Shown: positions 8,927 to 16,864 of the stretch, piece by piece
Numbering within the stretch: position 1 is the stretch's first letter
Layout: each line of letters starts with the position of its first letter
DNA from: Nitrobacteraceae bacterium AZCC 2146
GTDB taxonomy: Bacteria > Pseudomonadota > Alphaproteobacteria > Rhizobiales > Xanthobacteraceae
Assembly: GCA_036924855.1 (NCBI GenBank)
Contig: JBAGRP010000001.1
Location: forward strand, 6,932,001 to 6,996,000
Length of the DNA stretch: 64,000 nt
Direction: 5' to 3'
Notes under the pieces: model-generated
Told to the model about the DNA's origin: nothing
Seen by the model: the letters and a program-made list of their open reading frames with translations, nothing else
The model's database searches: none
Made by a program: the position numbers and the translations under genes

Positions 8927-9219
8927 TCACCAGATGCGGCCACGTACTCGGCCTGCAAGGACCTGTGCGCCGGCTTCAATCACGTCCTCCAGTTCGACTT
9001 CCTGCGTTATTGTGGCGAGTTTTTCGGTGTTCAGGTCTGTCGCTAGTCGCAGCCATGCCTGCTTACGCAGCTCGATTGGGCACATCACTGAGTCAATGCC
9101 CAGTAGACAAACCCCACGCAGAATGAACGGCGAGGCCGCATGCTGCGACGGCACCGCGGTAGCTCGAAAGTGGTTTGCTTGTGTGCCTTGTCGATTCTAA
9201 CGGCTTTGAACGTGGTCAT
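8927..9219 (-). pseudogene. Acrylyl-CoA reductase/YhdH-like dehydrogenase with internal deletion
   Basis: The minus strand starts at ATG 9219 with MTTFKAVRIDKAHKQTT, the normal opening of AcuI/YhdH-type medium-chain dehydrogenases. After about 20 residues and a frame change it jumps to the family C-terminus (SPFILRGVCLLGIDSVMCPI, then AGAQVLAGRVRGRI), ending at a stop right after GRIW. The roughly 230 residues between, including the NADPH-binding Rossmann fold, are missing. This is a deletion derivative and cannot be active. The upstream minus-strand sequence (9220-9430) shows no recognised gene. Confidence 0.75.
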
Positions 9220-9471
9220 TCGAAAAGTTCTCCATGTCTTGGATGGTGTGAGCTCAATTTGTGACCATCGCGATGGCTTGTCGTCGACAGCCCGGAGAAG
9301 TTGAGCCGACGTGATGTGTTTCATGCGTCGCTCGATGTACTTCAGCTTGCAGAACTCAATGTTTCGGTTCGCTTTTCCGAGCCGCCGTCGCGACCCTGAA
9401 GCGTACCTGGGATCCACCAACCGACTAATTTCGTGCCGCTAAATCGCTCATGTCTTGGCAGATCTTTCAGC

Positions 9472-9494
9472 AACCAGTTAACTGGTTAACTGGT
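9472..9494 (+). promoter_or_regulatory. Palindromic operator upstream of operon A
   Basis: AACCAGTTAACTGGTT (9472-9487) is a perfect 16-bp palindrome. A further AACTGGT copy at 9488-9494 makes an 8-bp-spaced direct repeat with 9480-9486. It lies 37 bases before the binding-protein start. The dyad built on TGGT/ACCA resembles operators of the GntR group. The GntR/FCD regulator that ends this operon (15140-15829) is the likely ligand-responsive repressor; that pairing is inference. Confidence 0.6.
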
Positions 9495-9530
9495 ATGCTG
9501 TCGTTGCTGGTCCTTTTTGGAGGTTTCGTA

Positions 9531-10589
9531 ATGGCCCTCGTTCGATATGTACTGGTTGCCCTCTTAGCGTCGCTGCACGTTCTTCCCGCCTCGGCACAAA
9601 CCAAGATCCGATACCTTTTGACATCGCCTAGTCCGAGCGTCGCCGAGGCAACGCACTCGTCCGTTCCGGAAATGCTTGGCTATTGGAAGGATGCCGGACT
9701 GGACGTCACGGTCACACCATTCAATGGTGGCACCGGCGCGACGCAATTGGTCATCTCCGGCAACGCCGAATTCACGATGGCTAGTCCGGAAGCGCTGCTT
9801 GTCGGACGTCAGGAAGGCGCAGACATCAAGGCCGTCTACAATCACACGCGCGAGCCGATCTATACCTTGGCCGTCTTGAAGGACAGTCCGGTCCAGAAAC
9901 TGGAGGATCTCAAAGGCAAAACCATAGGTGTCGTCAGTCTGGCGAGTGGCGGAGCCATTGTTGCAAAGGCGATGCTGCGCGGCGTCGGTCTCGATCCCGA
10001 GAAGGACGTGAGGTGGCTTCCCGTGGGGCTCGGTCCACAAGCTGCAAATGCACTTAAGTCGAACCAGGTGGATGCTCTCGCGATTTGGGACTGGGCCTAC
10101 GCCATCCTGGAGAATTCAGGATTTCAGTTTCGCCACTTCGTGACGCCAGGTACGTCGAAACTTCTCAGCTTGATGTTGGTCGCGAACGGGCCCTTCGTCA
10201 GAGCAAATCCGGACGTCTCCACCAAATTCGCGCAAGGCATCGCCAAGGGTGTGATCTTCACGCTTGCTAACACCGAGGCCGCCGTGCGCCTCCACTGGAC
10301 GAAGTACCCCGCCTCCAAGCCTACGAACATGCCCGAAGAGCAGGCAATGCGCGAGGCGGTGCATACTTTGAAGGCTCGTCTTGCGAAGTACGTACTTGAT
10401 GGCCGCGTTGATCCTCGATACGGCGCATTCACTCGCGATGAATGGACCTCGACCCAGTCATTCTTTCTGGATGTGGGTTTCATCAATAAGAAGCTCGATG
10501 TTGGAGACTATTTTACGAACGATCTTGTCGACGGAGTGAACCGTTTCGACAAGGTCGCGATCATCAAGCAGGCGGAGTCAAACAAGTGA
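9531..10589 (+). CDS. ABC transporter substrate-binding protein (NMT1/SsuA-like)
   Basis: The start at ATG 9531 is chosen because GGAGG lies 6 bases upstream and a clean Sec signal peptide follows, ending PASAQ at about residue 23. The longer frame from 9450 would put the signal internally and would translate through the operator. The mature protein has the two-lobe pattern of nitrate/sulfonate/taurine or thiamine-precursor binding proteins (LEDLKGKTIGV near residue 125, then ALAIWDWAY). It should capture a small anion or aromatic/aliphatic carboxylate in the periplasm. Its stop overlaps the GTG of the ATPase gene. The CoA-activation genes downstream suggest the ligand is an organic acid that is thioesterified after uptake. 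Confidence 0.85.
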   Translation: MALVRYVLVALLASLHVLPASAQTKIRYLLTSPSPSVAEATHSSVPEMLGYWKDAGLDVTVTPFNGGTGATQLVISGNAEFTMASPEALLVGRQEGADIKAVYNHTREPIYTLAVLKDSPVQKLEDLKGKTIGVVSLASGGAIVAKAMLRGVGLDPEKDVRWLPVGLGPQAANALKSNQVDALAIWDWAYAILENSGFQFRHFVTPGTSKLLSLMLVANGPFVRANPDVSTKFAQGIAKGVIFTLANTEAAVRLHWTKYPASKPTNMPEEQAMREAVHTLKARLAKYVLDGRVDPRYGAFTRDEWTSTQSFFLDVGFINKKLDVGDYFTNDLVDGVNRFDKVAIIKQAESNK

Positions 10590-11377
10590 CGCCGGCGACG
10601 GGAATGCTGATCGACATCCGCGAGGTCCGCAAGCAATTTCGCTCACGATCCGGCACAGATATGGATGCGCTAGTCAACACGTCCCTGAGCGTGGATGCGA
10701 ACCAATTTGTCTGTATCGTTGGGCCGTCTGGTTGCGGAAAAAGTACACTCTTGCGCATGATCGCTGGACTTGAAACGGCCTCGGCCGGCGCCATCAAGAT
10801 TGATGGCGTCTCGGTAACGAGCCCCCGGCGAGACATCGGTCTCGTATTCCAAAGCCCCGTGATGCTACCTTGGCGAACGATTTTAAAGAACGTGCTCGTG
10901 CCAGCGGAGGTATTGAAGCTCGATCCTGCGGCATCAATGCAGCGGGCCCAGGAGCTTTTGAAACTGGTCGGCCTTGAAGGATTTGGCGATCGCTACCCGG
11001 ACGAACTCTCAGGTGGCATGCGACAGCGTGCGGCAATCGCCCGCGCACTCATGCACGATCCGAAGATTCTGTTGATGGATGAGCCATTTGGTGCGCTCGA
11101 CGCACTGACGCGAGAAGCGATGAACCTTGAACTGCTTCGGATCTGGCAGGCAAGTATGAAGACAGTCATCCTAGTCACACATTCGATTGAGGAGGCATTG
11201 CTTCTATCGGACAAGGTGGCGGTATTCGCTCCGCGACCCGGCTTCGTGCGCGAAGTGATCGATGTGCCGATCGAACGTCCACGCTCCGCCGCGACTCGAT
11301 CCGACCCGGTTTTCATTAATCTGGCCGAAAGGCTTAGAAGTCATTTCGAAGTCGCTCCGGTCGCCGGTACAGCCTGA
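10586..11377 (+). CDS. ABC transporter ATP-binding protein (SsuB/TauB-like)
   Basis: This 263-residue nucleotide-binding subunit has Walker A GPSGCGKST, a Q-loop (VFQSPVMLPWRT), signature LSGGMRQRAAIARAL, Walker B ILLMDEPFGALDAL and the H-loop THSIEEAL. The LPWRT after the Q-loop is typical of the nitrate/sulfonate/taurine class. The GTG start overlaps the TGA of the binding-protein gene (GTGA), implying translational coupling; an ATG at 10604 is an alternative. The protein pairs with the permease 12 bases downstream and powers import. Confidence 0.9.
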   Translation: MTPATGMLIDIREVRKQFRSRSGTDMDALVNTSLSVDANQFVCIVGPSGCGKSTLLRMIAGLETASAGAIKIDGVSVTSPRRDIGLVFQSPVMLPWRTILKNVLVPAEVLKLDPAASMQRAQELLKLVGLEGFGDRYPDELSGGMRQRAAIARALMHDPKILLMDEPFGALDALTREAMNLELLRIWQASMKTVILVTHSIEEALLLSDKVAVFAPRPGFVREVIDVPIERPRSAATRSDPVFINLAERLRSHFEVAPVAGTA

Positions 11378-11389
11378 GGAAGACGCGCA

Positions 11390-12181
11390 ATGACTAGTCG
11401 TTTGTCCGCAACGTTCGACCGATACGCTCCACCGCTCTTCGGCGGAATTCTAATTTTGCTAGTGTGGGAGTATGTCCCGGCATTTTTCCAGGTTTCGAAG
11501 CTACTCCTTCCGCCTCCGTCATCCGTCGTAAGTTCCCTCTGGCTCGTGTATAGCCGAGGTTTGTTGGTCGAAAATTTCCTGATTACATTGGTCGAAGCGC
11601 TGGCAGGCTTCGCTTGCGGCTCCGTCAGTGCGATCTTCGTTGCGTTCCTCGTCACGCGATCGCTTCTCATCGAACGCATGATGATGCCGTATCTGGTGGG
11701 CTTCCAGGCACTTCCGAAGGTGGCGCTCGCGCCGCTCATAGTGGTGTGGGTGGGGATCGGAATGGAGTCGAAGATCCTGATTGCAGCGATCATCTCGTTC
11801 TTTCCGGTGCTCATCAACGCGATCGTCGGTTTTTCCACGGTCGAAGCCGAGAAGCTCGACCTAATGCGATCGCTAGTGGCGTCCCGCTGGCAGCTGTTCC
11901 GCATCGTCATCTTCCCGAACTCGCTGCCGTTCATCTTCGCCGGCCTGAATGTCGGCATCGTACTCAGCATCACCGGCGCGCTGGTCGGAGAATTCATCGG
12001 CGCCGACCGGGGCCTCGGGAATCTTCTGCTGCAACTAAACTACAACATGGACATCTCAGGCATGTTCGCGGTGCTGCTGGTTCTCGCCGTATTGGGGATC
12101 ATCCTCTACGCGCTGGTTCGCTTCCTTCACGTCTATTTCGTGTTCTGGGCCAAGCCGGACATCCGTTCCGGCTCTAACTGA
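11390..12181 (+). CDS. ABC transporter permease (SsuC/TauC-like)
   Basis: This 263-residue inner-membrane protein has about six membrane segments. The cytoplasmic coupling loop of binding-protein-dependent permeases lies near residues 155-175 (LMRSLVASRWQLFRIVIFP). It belongs to the nitrate/taurine/sulfonate permease family and would act as a homodimer with the ATPase encoded just before it. It follows the ATPase gene by 12 bases and precedes the crotonase gene by 35 bases, all in one orientation, which supports a single operon. Confidence 0.88.
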   Translation: MTSRLSATFDRYAPPLFGGILILLVWEYVPAFFQVSKLLLPPPSSVVSSLWLVYSRGLLVENFLITLVEALAGFACGSVSAIFVAFLVTRSLLIERMMMPYLVGFQALPKVALAPLIVVWVGIGMESKILIAAIISFFPVLINAIVGFSTVEAEKLDLMRSLVASRWQLFRIVIFPNSLPFIFAGLNVGIVLSITGALVGEFIGADRGLGNLLLQLNYNMDISGMFAVLLVLAVLGIILYALVRFLHVYFVFWAKPDIRSGSN

Positions 12182-12216
12182 TCTCAGCCAACCCCACCAA
12201 CTTCAAGGATACTGTC

Positions 12217-13002
12217 TTGACCAATTCTCTCGTCCGTCTCGAAAAGAACGGTCCCATCTCGATCGTCACGCTAGACAACCCGCCGGTCAATGCGGCGTCC
12301 ACCAAGCTCATGAATGCGTTGCACGCGCGCCTCGACGAGATCGAACTCGATAAGGAGGCGCGCTGCGTGATCCTCGCAGGATCGGGCAACAAGGCATTTT
12401 GCGCCGGTGGCGATCTTCGCGAAGAGGCGGACTTCGGGACGCCGGAGGGCTCCAAGGCGTTCCAGGCGCTGGGGAGAAAGACGCTCAACCGTCTCGAAAA
12501 CTTCTCGCTTCCCATCATCGCCGCGATTCACGGGTACTGCATTGGCGGTGGCACGGCGCTGGGCTGGGCCTGCGACATCCGCGTCGCAGCTGACGACACC
12601 GTGTTCCGCGCCGGCGATGCCTATATTGGTATGGTGCCAAGCTGGGGCATGGGACTGACCCGCTTGCCACGCTACGTCGGACGCAACCGCGCTCTCGATA
12701 TTCTTCTGCTCGGCCATGACTTCGATGCCAAGACGGCTTACGACTTCGGTCTCGTCACCAAGGTGGTCGCGAAAGCTGATCTCGCCAAGGAAGCGATGAT
12801 CGCTGCAGACCGTATCGCAAGCGCGTCGCCTTTCGCTATCCGGGCAACTCGCGAAGCCATCGCATTCAATTCCCGCGAGAGTTGGAAGGACATGGTCGAT
12901 TTCGAGGTCGACGTCTGTGAGCGGGTGTTTGCCCATCCGGATGCGCATGAAGGACCGAAGGCATTCACCGAGAAGCGCAAGCCGAAGTTCGGAGCCCTCT
13001 GA
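12217..13002 (+). CDS. Enoyl-CoA hydratase/isomerase-family (crotonase) protein, hydratase glutamates absent
   Basis: The 261-residue crotonase fold has both oxyanion-hole segments, FCAGGDL (about 66-72) and CIGGGTALGWACDI (about 108-121). The start is TTG 12217 with AAGGAT six bases upstream. In classic hydratases a Glu follows the second glycine stretch (GGGxE) and a second Glu sits in the next PE motif. Here these positions read GGGTA and GDAYIG, so both general acid/base Glu residues appear replaced (Ala; Asp). It may therefore be an isomerase, hydrolase, lyase or decarboxylase acting on a CoA thioester rather than a hydratase. It sits between the importer and the CoA-ligase gene; its stop overlaps the next start (TGATG). 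Confidence 0.85.
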   Translation: MTNSLVRLEKNGPISIVTLDNPPVNAASTKLMNALHARLDEIELDKEARCVILAGSGNKAFCAGGDLREEADFGTPEGSKAFQALGRKTLNRLENFSLPIIAAIHGYCIGGGTALGWACDIRVAADDTVFRAGDAYIGMVPSWGMGLTRLPRYVGRNRALDILLLGHDFDAKTAYDFGLVTKVVAKADLAKEAMIAADRIASASPFAIRATREAIAFNSRESWKDMVDFEVDVCERVFAHPDAHEGPKAFTEKRKPKFGAL

Positions 13003-15125
13003 TGGGCATTCGCAGCCTGCTCAGGCCGAAGTCGATTGCGATTGTCGGAGCATCCGAAAAGGTGGGTCCGGGATTCAATGCATTCAAGGCGCTGGAATTC
13101 GTTGGATATGATGGGGATGTGTATCTCGTCAATCCGCGCTCACCGGAATTGTTCGGTCAGCGAACCTACGCTTCGCTCGACGGCGTCCCCGGTGACGTGG
13201 ATGCGGTGTTCGTGGCCGTTCAGGCGGAATCGGTCATCGAGGTCGCCAAACAAGCAGCACGAAAGGGCGCCGGCGCGCTGGCAATCTTGTCGAGCGGATT
13301 TGGAGAAACGCAGGATGGCGTCGCGGCTCAGCGCGCGTTGATCGACCTGGCGGAAGCGAACGACATGGCGGTATGTGGGCCGAATTGCCTCGGCCTGCTG
13401 AATCTCACCGGGAAGTCGGCGTTGTTTGGCACGTCACTGCCTGAGCGGGTAGAGCGGGGCGGGGTTGCTGCGATCGTCCAGAGCGGATCGATCGGCATTG
13501 CGCTGCTCAATTCCGTCCGCGGCATCGGCTTCAGCTACATCATCACGACCGGCAATGAAGCCGTCACATCGGCCGCCGACTACATCGAAGCGGTGGCTGA
13601 CGATCCCGGCGTGACCACGATCCTGGTGTTCGCGGAACAGATCAAGAAACCCGCGGCCTTCATGCGGGCGCTTCGTCACGCGCACGCAGCCGGAAAACCG
13701 GTGATCGTCCTCAAGAGCGGACGCTCGCAGTCTGGCAAAGCAGCGGTCATGGCGCATACCGGCGCGATCGCCGGCAGCGACGAGGCGTGCGACGCGGCAC
13801 TTCGGTCTGTCGGTGCCATCCAGGTGCATTCGATCGACGATCTCATCGAAACGACGTTGCTCGCGTCGAAAATGACGTTGCGCCCGACGACACGAAATCT
13901 CGGCGGTCTCTCGATCTCGGGGGGCGAAATCGCGCTCGCGCTAGATGCGTCGGAAGACCTCGGCATCGCCTTCGCGCCGCTGGGATCGGCGTCATCGACA
14001 GTGAAGCAGTTGCTTCCTTCGTTCTCGCACTTGTCGAATCCATTGGATCTGACCTGGGCCGGGCTTTACGATTCCTCGGTCGCAATGAGCTGCGCCGAAG
14101 CGATCGCTTCGCAGCCCGACGTCGGCATGCTCGTGCTGCTGCAGGACGCTCCGGGCAGGCTCGGTGAGCAACAGGCCGGTCGTTACGCCAAACTGCTTGA
14201 GTCGGTCGCACGCGGGGCCGAGACCGCGAAAAAGCCATTCGTGGCGCTGTCGAACATTTCCGATCAGCCGCATGCCACGCTTCAGGAGATGGCCGATAAG
14301 GTCGGCGTTCCCTATCTGCGGGGCACGCGCGTCGGTCTTGCGGCCATCTCGAATTATCTCGACTGGTCGGTCGGCCGTGTTCAGGCGCCGATGCCGGAAA
14401 ACCCGGCCGAAGCGGTTCCAGCCCGGTCGATGCTCGATGGCGTACCACCCTATCGTCTGGCCGCCGAACATGAAGCCCGGGAGACGCTGAAAAGCTACGG
14501 CGTCACCGGCCCACGCGATAGGATTGTCCATTCTGCCGACGCCGCAGTCGCCGCAGCGATCGAGATCGGGTATCCGGTGGTGCTCAAGGGGATCGTCGAG
14601 AATATGATTCACAAATCCGATGCCGGACTCGTCAAGGTCGGGCTACGCTCGGAAGTGGACGTCAGACGCGCACTTGCGGCGATGGAAGTTTCCCTGGGTG
14701 CGCTTCCCGCCGACAAATTCCTCGGATTTCTGGTACAGCAGCAAGTATCTTCGCTCGGAGAGATATTCGTCGGCGCCAGGGTGGATCCGGACTTCGGGCC
14801 GCTAATCGTGGTCGGCGCCGGGGGAGTGCAGGTTGAACTGTACAAGGATGTCGCCATCCGCCTGGCACCTATCGACGAAAAGGAGGCAAGGGAAATGATT
14901 CACTCCACCAAGGTCTCCAAATTGTTTGGGGGCTTCCGAGGTGCCCCGCCGGGAGATATCGAGGCCGTTGCGCGGACGGTGAGCGCGGTGTCCCGATTTA
15001 TCGCAGACTGCGCCGACCGTATTTCGGAGATTGAAATCAATCCTCTCGCGGTACTGGAGCAGGGGCGCGGCTGCGTGGCTCTCGACTGCGTGCTGATCTC
15101 GAAAGATCACCGAACTAAACTATGA
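13002..15125 (+). CDS. Acyl-CoA synthetase, NDP-forming (acetyl-CoA synthetase ADP-forming family)
   Basis: The 707-residue protein has alpha and beta parts in one chain: an N-terminal CoA-binding domain (SIAIVGASEKVGPG), succinyl-CoA-synthetase-like ligase domains with the phospho-His region MAHTGAIAG near residue 250, and a C-terminal ATP-grasp domain from about residue 485 (VVLKGIVENMIHKSDAG; ISEIEINPLAVL). The family forms acyl-CoA from an acid, CoA and ATP, releasing ADP and phosphate, or runs in reverse. Translationally coupled to the crotonase gene, it likely activates the imported acid or releases the product acid. The same domain order occurs in feruloyl- and pimeloyl-type relatives, so the substrate cannot be read from sequence. 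Confidence 0.88.
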   Translation: MGIRSLLRPKSIAIVGASEKVGPGFNAFKALEFVGYDGDVYLVNPRSPELFGQRTYASLDGVPGDVDAVFVAVQAESVIEVAKQAARKGAGALAILSSGFGETQDGVAAQRALIDLAEANDMAVCGPNCLGLLNLTGKSALFGTSLPERVERGGVAAIVQSGSIGIALLNSVRGIGFSYIITTGNEAVTSAADYIEAVADDPGVTTILVFAEQIKKPAAFMRALRHAHAAGKPVIVLKSGRSQSGKAAVMAHTGAIAGSDEACDAALRSVGAIQVHSIDDLIETTLLASKMTLRPTTRNLGGLSISGGEIALALDASEDLGIAFAPLGSASSTVKQLLPSFSHLSNPLDLTWAGLYDSSVAMSCAEAIASQPDVGMLVLLQDAPGRLGEQQAGRYAKLLESVARGAETAKKPFVALSNISDQPHATLQEMADKVGVPYLRGTRVGLAAISNYLDWSVGRVQAPMPENPAEAVPARSMLDGVPPYRLAAEHEARETLKSYGVTGPRDRIVHSADAAVAAAIEIGYPVVLKGIVENMIHKSDAGLVKVGLRSEVDVRRALAAMEVSLGALPADKFLGFLVQQQVSSLGEIFVGARVDPDFGPLIVVGAGGVQVELYKDVAIRLAPIDEKEAREMIHSTKVSKLFGGFRGAPPGDIEAVARTVSAVSRFIADCADRISEIEINPLAVLEQGRGCVALDCVLISKDHRTKL

Positions 15126-15139
15126 GCTGAAACAGAAAA

Positions 15140-15829
15140 ATGATCTTTAATCCATCCAACAACGATTTGGGGCGGGCTGGTGTCGTTTACCGCGAGATCA
15201 AGCGCCGCATCACCGAGCTTGTTTACAAGCCGGGCGACAAGATTTCAGAAGCCCGAATCGCGGAAGAGCTGGGGTGCGGCCGGTCACCGGTCCGGACCGC
15301 TTTTTCAAGGCTGCAGAGCGAGGGTTGGACGGAGATATCGCCTTCGAGCGGAACCTTCGTTCGAGGCCTGTCGGCGACTGAAATCACCGAGATCCTGGAA
15401 GCCCGTATTCTGCTCGAATCTTACCTCGCAGGCCGGGCAGCAAGAATGATGAGCGATGGAGAACTAGTCCGGCTCCGGAATGCCTTTTCTTCCTTTGGCG
15501 AACGGGTGGCAGCCGACCATTTGGACGAATATCTGGAACTCGATCTTCAGTTTCACTTGGCCGTCTACAAGGCCGCAGCAAATAAAGTGCTCTCGGATGT
15601 CCTTCTCAATCTGATCGACAAGGTCCAATGGATCCGCCGTGCAAGTGCGGGCTATCCATCTCGAATCCGTGAGGCGTTCTCCGAAATCCATGCCGTCCTC
15701 GATGCACTCGAAGCGCGCGACGAAGAGGCGGCTTCGGCGGCGATGCGGATTCATATCGAGAATACATTGGAATTCAGGCGGCCCGATCCATCGCGTCATG
15801 CCGACGAGACGGTATCAACACAGCTCTGA
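15140..15829 (+). CDS. GntR-family regulator, FCD subgroup
   Basis: The 229-residue protein has an N-terminal winged helix (VYREIKRRITELVYKPGDKI, then LGCGRSPVRTAFSRLQSEGW) and an all-helical C-terminal FCD ligand-binding domain with the metal/ligand residues typical of FadR-C relatives (ELDLQFHLAVYKAA, HAVLDALEARDEEAA). FCD regulators usually bind a carboxylic-acid effector and repress the operon in which they lie. It follows the synthetase gene by 14 bases as the last gene of operon A. The palindrome at 9472 is the obvious candidate target. Confidence 0.88.
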   Translation: MIFNPSNNDLGRAGVVYREIKRRITELVYKPGDKISEARIAEELGCGRSPVRTAFSRLQSEGWTEISPSSGTFVRGLSATEITEILEARILLESYLAGRAARMMSDGELVRLRNAFSSFGERVAADHLDEYLELDLQFHLAVYKAAANKVLSDVLLNLIDKVQWIRRASAGYPSRIREAFSEIHAVLDALEARDEEAASAAMRIHIENTLEFRRPDPSRHADETVSTQL

Positions 15830-16022
15830 ATCGGCCGCGTAGCGGTAGCTTGCGTACATCGAAATAGCGTACAGGAATCCAGCTCGCGTCTACTGGTGCG
15901 TTCTTCGCCAGTCTGAGCGAGCCGAAAATACCGCCCGTCGCGTCAACGTGTGGTCGCCTGCAACGTATCGCTCCGGCGAGGGCCGCCTTGCGCGGAGCGA
16001 TGGAGGGTGAAGACATAGGCGT

Positions 16023-16448
16023 ATGACTGACCATACGCCTAATTCGAAGGTCTCCCGACTGGAAGTTGTCTCGACGGGCGCTCGACGCCGTTGGACATTG
16101 GAGGAAAAGCAGCGGATCGTTGCCGAGAGCTATGGCGGGCCACGATTGGTGTCAGTGACGGCTCGGCGCAATGGGTTGTCTGCGAGCCAATTGTTCACGT
16201 GGCGCCGGTTGGTGCGCGAAGACCAGCTGAGCGGGGATGCCGTGCCGGCGCTTGTTCCTGTGGAGATCGCCTTTACGCCGGCTCCGGCCTCGACGTGCAC
16301 ACCACAGCCGCCGTCGTCGCCTCCTGCGCAGCGTGCAAGAGTCGGAATAATCGAGATTGAGCTTAGCGGCGGCTGTCGCGTTCGCGTTGACCGGGATGTT
16401 GACGCCGAGGCACTGCAGCGGGTGCTTGAGCTTCTGAGGCGGCGATGA
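16023..16448 (+). CDS. tnpA: IS66 accessory protein TnpA
   Basis: The 141-residue protein has an N-terminal helix-turn-helix of the IS66 OrfA/IS3-OrfA type (RRWTLEEKQRIVAESYGG, then NGLSASQLFTWRRL), a Pro-rich linker and a C-terminal segment that ends LQRVLELLRR. In IS66 elements TnpA is required for transposition together with TnpB and TnpC. The stop overlaps the tnpB start (ATGA), indicating coupled translation. Confidence 0.9.
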   Translation: MTDHTPNSKVSRLEVVSTGARRRWTLEEKQRIVAESYGGPRLVSVTARRNGLSASQLFTWRRLVREDQLSGDAVPALVPVEIAFTPAPASTCTPQPPSSPPAQRARVGIIEIELSGGCRVRVDRDVDAEALQRVLELLRRR

Positions 16449-16792
16449 TCCCGATCCCGAGCGGCGTCAGGGTCTGGATCGCCACCGGCCACACCGACAT
16501 GCGCCGCGGCATGCAAAGTCTGGCCCTGACGGTTCAGGAGGGCTTGAAGCGCGATCCTCATGCCGGCGATCTCTATATCTTCCGGGGTCGCCGCGGCGAT
16601 CTGGTCAAGATTTTATGGCATGACGGGTTAGGCATGTCGCTCTATGCCAAACGCCTGGACCGCGGCAAGTTCATCTGGCCCTCAGCATCCGCTGGTGCGG
16701 TGTCGGTCTCAGCGGCCCAGATGGCTTATATGCTGGAAGGGATCGACTGGAGAAATCCGCAACTAACATGGCGACCGCAGAGCGCCGGCTGA
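16445..16792 (+). CDS. tnpB: IS66 accessory protein TnpB
   Basis: This 115-residue protein is the classic IS66 Orf2: it opens with PSGVRVWIATGHTDMRRGM and contains YIFRGRRGDLVKILWHDGLG, the conserved core of the family. The length is normal. It is needed for IS66 transposition but is not the DDE enzyme and is unrelated to the RNA-guided TnpB nucleases. The start overlaps the tnpA stop. Confidence 0.93.
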   Translation: MIPIPSGVRVWIATGHTDMRRGMQSLALTVQEGLKRDPHAGDLYIFRGRRGDLVKILWHDGLGMSLYAKRLDRGKFIWPSASAGAVSVSAAQMAYMLEGIDWRNPQLTWRPQSAG

Positions 16793-16864
16793 GCCAAATA
16801 AAATATTGGATCACGTGGATTTTAGGGCGTCACAAATCACTGAATTTATGATTCTCTCGTTTGC

